This document shows positions 8,079-15,706 of a DNA stretch of 64,000 nucleotides, in pieces. The notes beneath the pieces are model-generated. The model did not search any database, was not told the origin of the DNA, and saw only the letters and a program-made list of their open reading frames with translations. Source of the DNA: Flavobacterium fragile. GTDB lineage: Bacteria; Bacteroidota; Bacteroidia; Flavobacteriales; Flavobacteriaceae. Position 1 is the stretch's first letter; each line of letters starts with the position of its first letter. Made by a program: the position numbers and the translations under genes. The stretch spans positions 434,001 through 498,000 of the forward strand of contig NZ_JAMLJN010000001.1 in NCBI RefSeq assembly GCF_023634865.1. Reading direction: 5' to 3'.

Positions 8079-9114
8079 AATTCTTGAAAATTTTAAGTTC
8101 ATCATTCCTTATGTCAAAACTAGCAACCGGATTTCTGGAAATAATTGGGGCTAATATGCCGTTTTGAAATGTTGTGTCTCCTCTGAAAACTCTAGCTTCA
8201 TCCCATAAATTCGCACTTATAAAAGATTGTAAAGTTTTACTTCCTCCTTCAATTATAACGGATTGTATGTTGTTTTTATACAAAATAGCGCAAATTGAAG
8301 AAATCAGGTGATTATCAAAGATAACATTTTCGTAAATACAATTTTCAGTTGAAATGAAATTTTCACTTTCCGAAATAAAAAATGTTTTTTGCGAATTGTT
8401 CTTAACGTGATACTTTTCAGAAATTTTACCCGATTTATCCAACACAATTCGGATCGGATTATTTCCTGAAAAATCACGTGCATCTAATTTTGGGTTATCG
8501 TCTAAAACGGTATTTGTTCCCACTAAAATCGCTTGTTCTTCCGTACGCCATTTGTGAACCAATAGTCTTGAGTATTGATTTGTAATCCAAACGGGACTTT
8601 TTTCATCTTTCGAAACAGGTGCAATAAAACCATCAGCCGTTTCCGCCCATTTCAGAATAATATAAGGTCTTTTCTTTTGATGAAAAGTAAAAAAACGTTT
8701 ATTAAGTTCGTTGCATTCGTCTTCTAAAATACCAACGGTTACATTTTTACCACTTTCGACTAGTTTTTTAATTCCGTTTCCAGCCACTTTTGCAAAAGGG
8801 TCAACGGTTCCAATTACTACATTCGGAATTTTATTTGCAATGATTAAATCGCAACACGGTGGCGTTTTTCCAAAGTGACTACAAGGTTCTAAACTCACGT
8901 AAATCGTAGCTTCTTTTAACAACGATTTGTCTTTTACTGAATTCACCGCATTGACTTCCGCATGTGGTTCGCCTGCTTTTTTGTGCCAACCCTCACCAAT
9001 GATTTTACCTTCGTGCACAATCACACTTCCCACTAATGGATTAGGATAGGTAGTTCCCAAACCATTTTTGGCAAGTTCAATACAGCGTTTCATGTAAAAT
9101 TCATGTGTAGTCAT
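8071..9114 (-). CDS. ribD: Bifunctional riboflavin biosynthesis deaminase/reductase RibD
   Basis: A 347-residue two-domain enzyme. The N-terminal deaminase domain has the zinc ligands in HAEVNAV (near residue 49) and PCSHFGKTPPC (near residue 78). The C-terminal reductase domain includes ILKWAETADGFIAP and VIIEGGSKTLQSF. Together they catalyse the second and third steps from the GTP-derived pyrimidine to riboflavin. A HAD phosphatase gene overlaps its 3' end; since a HAD enzyme supplies the missing dephosphorylation step in riboflavin synthesis elsewhere, this neighbour is of interest, but the link is inferred from position only. Confidence 0.96.
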   Translation of the reverse strand: MTTHEFYMKRCIELAKNGLGTTYPNPLVGSVIVHEGKIIGEGWHKKAGEPHAEVNAVNSVKDKSLLKEATIYVSLEPCSHFGKTPPCCDLIIANKIPNVVIGTVDPFAKVAGNGIKKLVESGKNVTVGILEDECNELNKRFFTFHQKKRPYIILKWAETADGFIAPVSKDEKSPVWITNQYSRLLVHKWRTEEQAILVGTNTVLDDNPKLDARDFSGNNPIRIVLDKSGKISEKYHVKNNSQKTFFISESENFISTENCIYENVIFDNHLISSICAILYKNNIQSVIIEGGSKTLQSFISANLWDEARVFRGDTTFQNGILAPIISRNPVASFDIRNDELKIFKNYD

Positions 9115-9194
9115 TATACAAAAGTAGTATTTTTAAGAGTAAAAAATAAAATTCTTCTTTGGCTTTCTTTCTTTTGGGGTACTACAACCATAGC

Positions 9195-9230
9195 GTATGT
9201 ATGGAGTATGTATGGAGTATGTATGGAGTA
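9195..9230. repeat. 11-bp tandem repeat, three copies
   Basis: Three exact copies of GTATGTATGGA occupy 9195-9227, followed by the first three bases of a fourth. They lie in a 327-base gene-free stretch between ribD and an acetyltransferase gene, 10 bases before the MITE-like element. Copies are identical, as expected of a recently expanded or slipping array. Confidence 0.9.
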
Positions 9231-9239
9231 GCTATTCTT

Positions 9240-9404
9240 TTGACCTGTCCTAAAATAACCATATAGATTAATACATAAATCCTATTATAGTTATACAAAT
9301 ATAATTTTAAACTTACTATACAATTGTTTTTTCATGATAAAAACTCTTATTGTAGTTCTTTTATATAGACTGTATTTGTGTATAGCTATTTTAGGACAAG
9401 ACAA
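9240..9404. mobile_element. MITE-like element with 20-bp terminal inverted repeats
   Basis: The left end TTGACCTGTCCTAAAATAAC (9240-9259) is the inverted counterpart of the right end at 9385-9404, which reads TTGTCTTGTCCTAAAATAGC on the minus strand: 17 of 20 positions match. The interior of about 125 bases is very AT-rich, has no open frame, and partly folds back on itself (ACTA..CAAT near 9313 against ATTGTAGT near 9350). These are the properties of a miniature inverted-repeat transposable element. No clear target duplication is visible. The parent transposase is not in the window and I cannot name its family. Confidence 0.7.
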
Positions 9405-9441
9405 TTAAATTTACGTATTTTTATGCCATAATAAAAATGCT

Positions 9442-9936
9442 ATGTTAATTAGAGAAATCCAACAAAAAGATAATAAGTCGATTGCTAAGGTAATTCGTGA
9501 TATTTTTCATGAACTAGATGCGCCAAAAGTAGGAACAGCTTATGCGGATCCCATTTTAGATACGTTATATGAAGTGTATCAAGCACCGCGTTCTGTTTAT
9601 TATGTGGTGGAACATGAGGGAAAAGTGGTTGGTGGTTGTGGTGTTGCTCCTTTAGAGATGCTGAAACCAGTTCAGCATGACATCGTTAAAGTATGTGAGT
9701 TACAAAAAATGTATTTTGCTCCTGAAATCAGAGGAACAGGTTATGCCGAAAAAATTATTGAAAAGTGTTTGGAATTTGCCAAAACACAAGGATTTGAACT
9801 TTGTTATTTAGAAACTTTATCATTCATGACTACCGCTCAAAAACTTTACAAACGAATAGGTTTTGAAAATATAGATGGTCCAATGGGAAATACAGGTCAT
9901 AACAGCTGTGAAGTTTGGATGACGAAGAAATTGTAG
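9442..9936 (+). CDS. GNAT family N-acetyltransferase
   Basis: A 164-residue GNAT protein. The acetyl-CoA binding site is clear: LQKMYFAPEIRGTGYAEKII (near residues 90-110) carries the R-G-x-G-x-A loop, followed by CYLETLSFMTTAQKLYKRIGF, a typical strand 5-helix 4 region. The substrate is unknown; the ending NTGHNSCEVWMTKKL resembles a group of Bacteroidota acetyltransferases that are usually annotated only as GNAT. It is 16 bases upstream of the next gene on the same strand. Confidence 0.88.
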   Translation: MLIREIQQKDNKSIAKVIRDIFHELDAPKVGTAYADPILDTLYEVYQAPRSVYYVVEHEGKVVGGCGVAPLEMLKPVQHDIVKVCELQKMYFAPEIRGTGYAEKIIEKCLEFAKTQGFELCYLETLSFMTTAQKLYKRIGFENIDGPMGNTGHNSCEVWMTKKL

Positions 9937-9952
9937 AATTAAGATTAAGTTT

Positions 9953-10882
9953 ATGAAGATTAAAATTTTAGTTTTTTTATTGATTTCAGTAGTTGGTTTT
10001 TCTCAAAAGAAGAAAATCAATGAGGAATATGATTATATCAAAAATTATTATCAGTTTGTATATCAGGCTCATTATGAATATTTGAATGGAAATTATAAAA
10101 AAGCCTATGATTTATTAAAAACAGCTGAAAAAAATTGCCCGTTATTGAATCAAACGGGAATTTATGAGCCTAAAATTTTGGCAGCTTGTGCATTAAAATT
10201 AGGAAACAAAAAAGAAGCTTTTAAGTATGCGAATATTTTAGTTAAAGATCATGGTTTTGCACTTACTTTTTTTGAAAATGATACAATTCTTATTGGTCTA
10301 AAAAATTATAAAGAGTGGAAAAAATTAGAAAAAAAATATAAAAAACACCTTTTATCTTATAAAAAAAGTGTGGATTCAGAATTAAGAAATGAGCTTTTAA
10401 AAATGATGGAGGAAGACCAAAGTGTGCGAATTAATCAAGATTATGAAGGATTGAAAAGAGTCGATAGTGTTAACAATTTGAAGTTGCGAAGAATTGTAAA
10501 CCAATGTGACTGTTTTCCTGATGAGATGTTTTCACAATTTGGAAATTTTTGGTTTGACGGTGAAAATTTGAGTACTACTGCATTAGTTTTTCATATAAAT
10601 ATTGAAGATTCTCAATACTGGAAGCCTATTTTTCTTGATTTAATTAAAAGAGGTAGAGCTCCAGCTAGTATTTATGGAAATTTAATAGATAGTATTTTAA
10701 GAAATAATGGAATATATGAATATGGAATATATCAAAATGTAGGACCTGATCGCATAAATGATTATGAAAATTTAGATAAACGAAGAATTGCTGTTGGTTT
10801 GCCATCAAGGGCATATCAAGATTTTGTTTATGAATATTGGCAAAAAATCTACGAAAAATACAAAGAGCAAAATGGAAATTAA
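9953..10882 (+). CDS. Exported protein of unknown function (DUF6624-like C-terminus)
   Basis: A 309-residue protein with a signal peptide (about residues 1-17, ending GFSQ). Residues 30-110 read like TPR helices (YLNGNYKKAYDLLKTAEKNCP, then GNKKEAFKYANILV). The C-terminal half, with ELLKMMEEDQSVR, a later GIYQNVG and an RRIAVGLPSRAYQDFVY ending, resembles the DUF6624 family, which has no known function. The match is by eye and moderate. The gene overlaps the start of prmC by 11 bases, so the two are probably translated together. Confidence 0.65.
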   Translation: MKIKILVFLLISVVGFSQKKKINEEYDYIKNYYQFVYQAHYEYLNGNYKKAYDLLKTAEKNCPLLNQTGIYEPKILAACALKLGNKKEAFKYANILVKDHGFALTFFENDTILIGLKNYKEWKKLEKKYKKHLLSYKKSVDSELRNELLKMMEEDQSVRINQDYEGLKRVDSVNNLKLRRIVNQCDCFPDEMFSQFGNFWFDGENLSTTALVFHINIEDSQYWKPIFLDLIKRGRAPASIYGNLIDSILRNNGIYEYGIYQNVGPDRINDYENLDKRRIAVGLPSRAYQDFVYEYWQKIYEKYKEQNGN

Positions 10883-11759
10883 AGCACTTAAAACCTACTT
10901 TTTCAATTCATTAAAAAACATTCAAGATGAACAAGAAATCGAAAGTTTCTTTTTTATCTTGACTGAATATTTGCATAATTTGAAACGAGTTGATCTTGCT
11001 TTGAATCCGAATTTTGAGATTTCAGAAGATGATGTTGAAAAATGGAATGCGATTTTAGCGGATTTACAAAAAGAAAAACCAATTCAGTACATCACAGGTG
11101 AAGCTTGGTTTTACGGTTTGCGATTTGAAGTCAATGAAAACACCTTAATTCCAAGACCTGAAACGGAGGAACTTGTTGAATTTATTCTAAAAGAAACTTC
11201 TAACTTCCAACTTCCAGCTTCCAGCTTAAATATTCTTGACATTGGAACAGGAACTGGATGTATTCCTATTTCATTAAAAACTAATTTACCAGAAGCAAAC
11301 GTTTCAGCTATTGATGTTTCCGAAAAAGCGTTAGAAGTTGCTAAAAGAAATGCTCAATCAAATAAGGTTGAAGTCAATTTCATTCAAGCCAATATCTTAG
11401 AAGTTGAAGATTTATCGAAACTCCCTTTACCCAATGCCCAAAACCTTTTACCCTTAGATATCATCGTTTCCAATCCACCTTATGTTCGTAATTTGGAAAA
11501 AGAAGAAATTAAGAAAAATGTATTGGATTATGAGCCGCATTTAGCACTATTTGTAGAAGATACCGATGCGTTACTTTTTTATAGAAAAATTGCACAATTG
11601 GCTTTGAAAAATCTAGCTCCAAACGGGTTGTTGTTCTTCGAAATCAATCAATATTTAGGAAAAGAAACGGTTGAATTATTACAAAATTTAGGCTTCAATA
11701 CTATTGAATTGAAAAAAGACATTTATGGTAATGATAGAATGGTGAAAAGTACGAGGTAA
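10872..11759 (+). CDS. prmC: Peptide chain release factor N5-glutamine methyltransferase PrmC
   Basis: A 295-residue PrmC/HemK. It methylates the GGQ glutamine of RF1 and RF2. The SAM site ILDIGTGTGCIPISLK and the catalytic motif DIIVSNPPYVRN are present, with the usual IPRPETEEL before them. I start at the ATG at 10872 (MEIKALKTYF); the longer frame runs through the upstream gene. Two oddities are visible: the linker before the methyltransferase core is encoded by five 7-bp repeats (11197-11231), and the last codons lie inside another 7-bp repeat array that begins the neighbouring S23 cassette. Confidence 0.95.
   Translation: MEIKALKTYFFNSLKNIQDEQEIESFFFILTEYLHNLKRVDLALNPNFEISEDDVEKWNAILADLQKEKPIQYITGEAWFYGLRFEVNENTLIPRPETEELVEFILKETSNFQLPASSLNILDIGTGTGCIPISLKTNLPEANVSAIDVSEKALEVAKRNAQSNKVEVNFIQANILEVEDLSKLPLPNAQNLLPLDIIVSNPPYVRNLEKEEIKKNVLDYEPHLALFVEDTDALLFYRKIAQLALKNLAPNGLLFFEINQYLGKETVELLQNLGFNTIELKKDIYGNDRMVKSTR
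11197..11231. repeat. 7-bp tandem repeat inside prmC
   Basis: Five consecutive heptamers (ACTTCTA, ACTTCCA twice, GCTTCCA, GCTTAAA) lie in the prmC coding sequence. They encode the TSNFQLPASSLN linker between the N-terminal helical domain and the SAM domain. A 35-base array keeps the frame only if later sequence compensates, and it does. The same heptamer class occurs at 44814-44848 and 48945-48979. Confidence 0.8.
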
Positions 11760-11795
11760 GAAATACGAAGTACGAAATGCTAAGTAAGAAGTTTA
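11747..11795. repeat. 7-bp repeat array, left arm of S23 cassette A
   Basis: Seven degenerate heptamers with consensus AAGTACG run from 11747 to 11795. They begin inside the last codons of prmC and include its stop codon. Bases 11746-11765 match the reverse complement of 12235-12254 at 16-17 of 20 positions, so the array is one arm of an inverted repeat around the S23 gene. Confidence 0.8.
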
Positions 11796-11852
11796 AAAGA
11801 ATTGTTAAGTAAAGATTTTACATTAATAAATTATTCTAAAATTGAAAAAAAA

Positions 11853-12218
11853 ATGAGAATAGATATGAAGGCTAGAACAAAAAAGTTTACTATTGATTGT
11901 TCTAATTTATGTTCTAAGTTGCCACATTCAAGAGAATTTAATGCTTATGTTAATCAACTTATTCGATCTTCCAGTTCGGTGGGAGCAAATTATAGAGCTT
12001 CACAACGTGCAAAATCAACTGCAGATTTTATTAATAAATTAAAAATTGTTGAGGAAGAAGCTGATGAAAGTAATTTTTTTCTTGAAATTATCCTTGAAAT
12101 AAACAAAAATCAAGAATTGCATTCTGAAATTGAGGCGCTTTTGAAAGAAGGGAATGAAATTTTAGCAATTATAGTTACATCAATAAAAACCTCAAGAAAT
12201 AATCAAAATTCTAAATAA
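11853..12218 (+). CDS. Four-helix-bundle protein, S23/23S rRNA-intervening-sequence family (copy A)
   Basis: A protein of 121 residues in the S23 (TIGR02436-type) family. The hallmark LIRSSSSVGANYRASQRAKS is present, followed by KLKIVEEEADESNFFLEI. Relatives are encoded within intervening sequences of 23S rRNA genes, and the fold is shared with Avd, an accessory protein of diversity-generating retroelements; no function is proven. The frame stays open to a TTG at 11802, but I prefer the ATG at 11853 because family members begin shortly before the RTKKFT motif. The gene is enclosed by inverted heptamer arrays and has a paralogue at 13669. Confidence 0.85.
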   Translation: MRIDMKARTKKFTIDCSNLCSKLPHSREFNAYVNQLIRSSSSVGANYRASQRAKSTADFINKLKIVEEEADESNFFLEIILEINKNQELHSEIEALLKEGNEILAIIVTSIKTSRNNQNSK

Positions 12219-12232
12219 TAAAATTAGATATC

Positions 12233-12267
12233 AAACTTTCGTAACTCGTACTTTGAATTTCGTACCT
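12233..12267. repeat. 7-bp repeat array, right arm of S23 cassette A
   Basis: Read on the minus strand, five heptamers follow one another: AGGTACG, AAATTCA, AAGTACG, AGTTACG, AAAGTTT. They repeat the consensus of the left arm in inverted orientation. The array starts 15 bases after the S23 stop codon and ends 5 bases before the stop codon of the convergent permease gene. Confidence 0.8.
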
Positions 12268-12272
12268 TTAAT

Positions 12273-13514
12273 TTATTCGTAACGCAACGCTTCTACAGGA
12301 TCTAATTTCGATGCTTTTATCGCAGGATATAATCCAGAAACAATGGTCACTATGAATGTTGTAATAAAAGCTGCAATAATCGCCATCCAAGGAATTACAA
12401 AAGAAAATCCAAAACTAAAAGCAACTACAGTTCCAAGTAGAATTCCGAATATGATTCCTAAAATTCCACCTATTTGACTTATAACAAAGGTTTCAGTAAA
12501 AAACTGCCAAGCAATGGTGCTACGTTTTGCACCAAGCGATTTTCTAACGCCAATCTCACGTGTTCTTTCAGTTACGGAAACTAACATAATGTTCATTAAA
12601 GCAATAGTAGATCCAAAAACTGTGATAGCTCCAATAATTACTGCAATCCAATTAATCATCGAAATATTGGAGCCTAATGTTTGAATTAAATCATCACTTC
12701 TTTCAATTCCAAAGTTGTTTTTTTCAATTGGATTTAATTTTCTTACTCTGCGCATAGTTATAGTCGCATCATCAACCGCTTCATCTAATAATGCTTCATT
12801 GTTTACTTTAACATCTAAATCATAATTAATGTTTGGGGCTGAGAATAATGAACGTGCAATTTGAGTTGGAATCATAACACGTAAATCTTGACTGTTTCCA
12901 AAAGTAGAACCTTTCTCTTTTAAAACACCAATTACCTTAAATTTAGCTCCGCGAATTGAAATCGTTTTATCCAACGGATTGATATTTTCAAACAATCCTT
13001 TTTCAAAATCAGAACCTAAAATACAAACGTAATTATTGTTAGATATGTCAAATGAATTAAAATTTCTTCCTTTTGTAACTTCTAAACCTTTATTTGGGCA
13101 ATAATTTTCATCTACTCCTACAACCGAAATTTCTGGATCCGTTTTTTTTTCTCCATACTTTACTTCAATGGCCGAACCAGCTGTAAACGATAGGGAAGTA
13201 GTAGTAAACGGAAAATTAAATTTGTCTTGAAAAGCCTTTGCTTCAGGATAACTAATAATAGGATTTACACGTTGATCGGTATCGTTTTGATTGATTTCAG
13301 AAGAAAAATCATATTGGCTTATCGAAAAAGTATTCGCTCCCATAGATGCAAAATTGCCAAATAAATTGTTTTCCAAGGCTTTTGTTAAAGTTAAAATTCC
13401 AACTAAAAATGTTATCCCTAAAGTAATAATCATTACAGTCAGTGCTGTACGCAAAGCCTGACTTCTAATGGAATCAAGCGCAATTTTTGTATTTTCCTTA
13501 AATAATCCTACCAT
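12273..13514 (-). CDS. ABC transporter permease, MacB/FtsX type
   Basis: A 413-residue permease with the MacB architecture: one N-terminal transmembrane helix (about residues 20-45, with the typical LRTALTVMIITLGI), a periplasmic domain of about 220 residues, then three helices, including GVRKSLGAKRSTIAWQFFTE and the C-terminal GLYPAIKASKLDPVEALRYE signature. MacB-type proteins move substrates or force across the envelope with an ATPase and an adaptor. No ATPase gene is adjacent, so its partner is elsewhere. It lies between two S23 cassettes. Confidence 0.92.
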   Translation of the reverse strand: MVGLFKENTKIALDSIRSQALRTALTVMIITLGITFLVGILTLTKALENNLFGNFASMGANTFSISQYDFSSEINQNDTDQRVNPIISYPEAKAFQDKFNFPFTTTSLSFTAGSAIEVKYGEKKTDPEISVVGVDENYCPNKGLEVTKGRNFNSFDISNNNYVCILGSDFEKGLFENINPLDKTISIRGAKFKVIGVLKEKGSTFGNSQDLRVMIPTQIARSLFSAPNINYDLDVKVNNEALLDEAVDDATITMRRVRKLNPIEKNNFGIERSDDLIQTLGSNISMINWIAVIIGAITVFGSTIALMNIMLVSVTERTREIGVRKSLGAKRSTIAWQFFTETFVISQIGGILGIIFGILLGTVVAFSFGFSFVIPWMAIIAAFITTFIVTIVSGLYPAIKASKLDPVEALRYE

Positions 13515-13560
13515 GACTATAAGACTAAGTTAAGAGCGAAATGTTACACATATAAAGTAA

Positions 13561-13584
13561 GAATTTAGAATTTAGAATTTAGAA
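13561..13584. repeat. 7-bp repeat array, left arm of S23 cassette B
   Basis: Three exact copies of GAATTTA plus GAA. The 24-base arm matches the reverse complement of 14061-14084 at 23 of 24 positions, so it is one side of a near-perfect inverted repeat that encloses the second S23 gene. Confidence 0.9.
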
Positions 13585-13668
13585 AGTGGAAATCCCGAAA
13601 TTTTAAATCTCTGAATTGATTTTTTATACTGCTAAATATATTCGATATTTGCATTAAATAATTGGTTA

Positions 13669-14031
13669 ATGAAAGAATTTGACTTAAAGAAGCGAACAAA
13701 ATCATTTACAATTTCAATTTTGAATTTGGTAGATAATTTACCAATGAAAAATTCTACAAGAATTATTGCGAATCAATTAGGGAAATCAGGGAGTTCTGTT
13801 GGGGCAAATTACAGAGCTTCATTACGAGCAAGAAGTGATAATGAATATTTGTCAAAGATGAATATTGTTTTAGAAGAAACCGATGAATCTCATTTTTGGT
13901 TAGAAGTTCTTCAAGAATTAAATGTTGTTGATGATAATCTGTTGAATGAACTCCTAAATGAAGCAAATGAATTATCCTCAATTTTTGTAACAACCTTAAA
14001 AAACACAAAAAGCAGAATTAATAATAAATAA
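13669..14031 (+). CDS. Four-helix-bundle protein, S23/23S rRNA-intervening-sequence family (copy B)
   Basis: A 120-residue paralogue of the protein at 11853. It shares the same core (GKSGSSVGANYRASLRAR, then KMNIVLEETDESHFWLEVL) and an N-terminal RTKSFTIS segment. The ATG at 13669 is the only sensible start. GATATTTG at 13644-13651 is one base from the -7 consensus TAnnTTTG, so it may have its own promoter inside the inverted arms. It lies between the divergent permease gene and hisS, whose start codon is 3 bases after the right arm. Confidence 0.88.
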   Translation: MKEFDLKKRTKSFTISILNLVDNLPMKNSTRIIANQLGKSGSSVGANYRASLRARSDNEYLSKMNIVLEETDESHFWLEVLQELNVVDDNLLNELLNEANELSSIFVTTLKNTKSRINNK

Positions 14032-14060
14032 ATTATTTTTTAGATTTCTCATTTTCAGAA

Positions 14061-14084
14061 TTCTAAATTCTAAATTCTAAATTT
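14061..14084. repeat. 7-bp repeat array, right arm of S23 cassette B
   Basis: TAAATTC, TAAATTC and TAAATTT follow TTC; this is the inverted form of the array at 13561-13584. It ends 3 bases before the hisS ATG and therefore occupies the place where a ribosome binding region would be. Confidence 0.9.
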
Positions 14085-14087
14085 AAA

Positions 14088-15458
14088 ATGGCACAAAAAC
14101 CAAGCATACCAAAAGGAACTCGTGATTTTTCACCAGCTGAAGTGGCGAAACGCAATTATATTTTTAGTACGATAAAAACCAATTTTGAGAAATTTGGCTT
14201 TCAACCTATTGAAACGCCTTCGTTTGAAAATTCGGAAACTTTAATGGGAAAATATGGTGAAGAAGGGGATCGACTGATTTTTAAGATTTTGAATTCAGGA
14301 GATTATTTAGCTAAAGCGGATGCTACTTTACTAGAAAATAGAGATAGTTTGAAGTTAACAAGTCATATTTCTGAAAAAGCCCTTCGTTACGATTTAACCG
14401 TTCCTTTTGCGCGTTATGTAGTACAACACCAAAACGAAATTGAATTTCCATTCAAGCGTTATCAAATTCAACCGGTTTGGCGTGCCGATAGACCTCAAAA
14501 AGGACGTTTTAGAGAGTTTTATCAGTGTGATGCTGATGTGGTGGGTTCGAATTCACTTTGGCAAGAAGTGGAGTTGGTGCAATTGTATGATTCGGTTTTC
14601 ACGCAATTAGGTTTAGGTGGCGTTACGATTAAAATTAACAATCGTAAAATCTTATCTGGAATTGCTGAGGTAATTGGTGCTTCTGATAAATTGATTGATT
14701 TTACGGTAGCGTTAGATAAATTAGACAAAATTGGAGAAGACGGTGTGAAAAAAGAAATGTTAGAAAAAGGCATTTCGGAAACCGCAATTGAAAAAGTACA
14801 ACCGTTGTTCAATTTTACCGGAACCATCAATGAGAAAATAGAAAAATTAGCTCAGTTATTAGCCAATTCTGAAGAAGGAATGAAAGGCGTTAACGAGTTG
14901 CAATTCATTTGTGATAACGTTACCATTTTAGGTTTACAAACCGCTTTTTTAGATTTAGATGTTACCTTAGCACGTGGTTTAAATTATTACACAGGTGCCA
15001 TTTTTGAAGTCGCTGCACCAAAAGGTGTTGCTATGGGTTCGATTGGTGGCGGTGGACGTTATGATGACTTGACCGGGATTTTTGGATTGAAAAATATGTC
15101 GGGTGTTGGAATTTCGTTTGGTTTGGATCGAATTGCTTTGGTAATGGAGGAAGTAGGTTTGTTTCCCGAAACAGTAACGGCTACTTCAAAAGCCTTATTC
15201 CTAAACTTTGGTGATAAAGAAGCCTTGTATGCGATGCAAGCTATAGGAAAATTACGTCAAAAAGGAATTAAAGTAGAATTATATCCAGATAAAGCGAAGA
15301 TTGATAAACAATTCAAACATGCCGACAGAAGAGGAATTCCATTTGCTGTAATTGTAGGAGAATCAGAAATGCAGCGTGAAGAATTTGGATTGAAAAATTT
15401 AGCTACTGGCGAACAACAAAAAGTAGATTTTGCAGCATTAATTAAGTTATTACAATAA
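14088..15458 (+). CDS. hisS: Histidyl-tRNA synthetase
   Basis: A 456-residue class II synthetase that charges tRNA-His. Class II motif 2 is near residue 140 ([15 protein letters not shown]), the histidine-A loop [14 protein letters not shown] is near residue 300, and motif 3 is [15 protein letters not shown]. An anticodon-binding domain follows from about residue 365. The start at [14 protein letters not shown] fits the family. The sequence just before the start codon is the right arm of the S23 repeat cassette, so hisS translation starts next to a potential RNA stem. Confidence 0.97.
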   Translation: MAQKPSIPKGTRDFSPAEVAKRNYIFSTIKTNFEKFGFQPIETPSFENSETLMGKYGEEGDRLIFKILNSGDYLAKADATLLENRDSLKLTSHISEKALRYDLTVPFARYVVQHQNEIEFPFKRYQIQPVWRADRPQKGRFREFYQCDADVVGSNSLWQEVELVQLYDSVFTQLGLGGVTIKINNRKILSGIAEVIGASDKLIDFTVALDKLDKIGEDGVKKEMLEKGISETAIEKVQPLFNFTGTINEKIEKLAQLLANSEEGMKGVNELQFICDNVTILGLQTAFLDLDVTLARGLNYYTGAIFEVAAPKGVAMGSIGGGGRYDDLTGIFGLKNMSGVGISFGLDRIALVMEEVGLFPETVTATSKALFLNFGDKEALYAMQAIGKLRQKGIKVELYPDKAKIDKQFKHADRRGIPFAVIVGESEMQREEFGLKNLATGEQQKVDFAALIKLLQ

Positions 15459-15474
15459 TCATAAGTCGAACTTT

Positions 15475-15706
15475 GTATAGAAAAATTACTCAAATCTGAA
15501 TTAGGAACACAGATTTAAGTAATTTGATAAATTCAAAAAAGCTTTGTGTGCTTTGCGAAAGACTTTGCGCCTTTGTGTTAAAATTTACACAGAGATTCGC
15601 CGAGTTTTTTTGACCTTGATTGTGTTGATTAGAGTTGCACATGGCGTTTCACTTATTTTGAACTTGAATTTGATTTTTGCCCTTGAACTTGTAATTGATT
15701 TTTGAC
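15475..15706. repeat. Intergenic cluster of dispersed and tandem repeats
   Basis: The gap between hisS and the next gene holds several repeat types. GGAACACAGATTTAAG at 15506-15521 recurs exactly at 44747-44762. A CTTTGCG/CTTTGTG-rich block at 15541-15601 includes a hairpin (TTTGTGT against ACACAGA). A 25-bp unit, TGAACTTG..AATTGATTTTTG-like, is repeated twice at 15659-15706 and runs up to the next start codon. Confidence 0.65.

Noticed and set aside
9195..9230. CRISPR array
   Set aside because: The repeats are 11 bases long and directly adjacent, without spacers, and no cas gene is in the window.
11760..12270. Fragment of 23S rRNA containing an intervening sequence
   Set aside because: No rRNA-like sequence is found on either side of the S23 genes; flanks are protein-coding genes and repeats.
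11746..14084. Composite transposon formed by the two S23 cassettes around the permease gene
   Set aside because: The two cassettes have different arm sequences and face the same way, and no transposase is present; two separate insertions are simpler.
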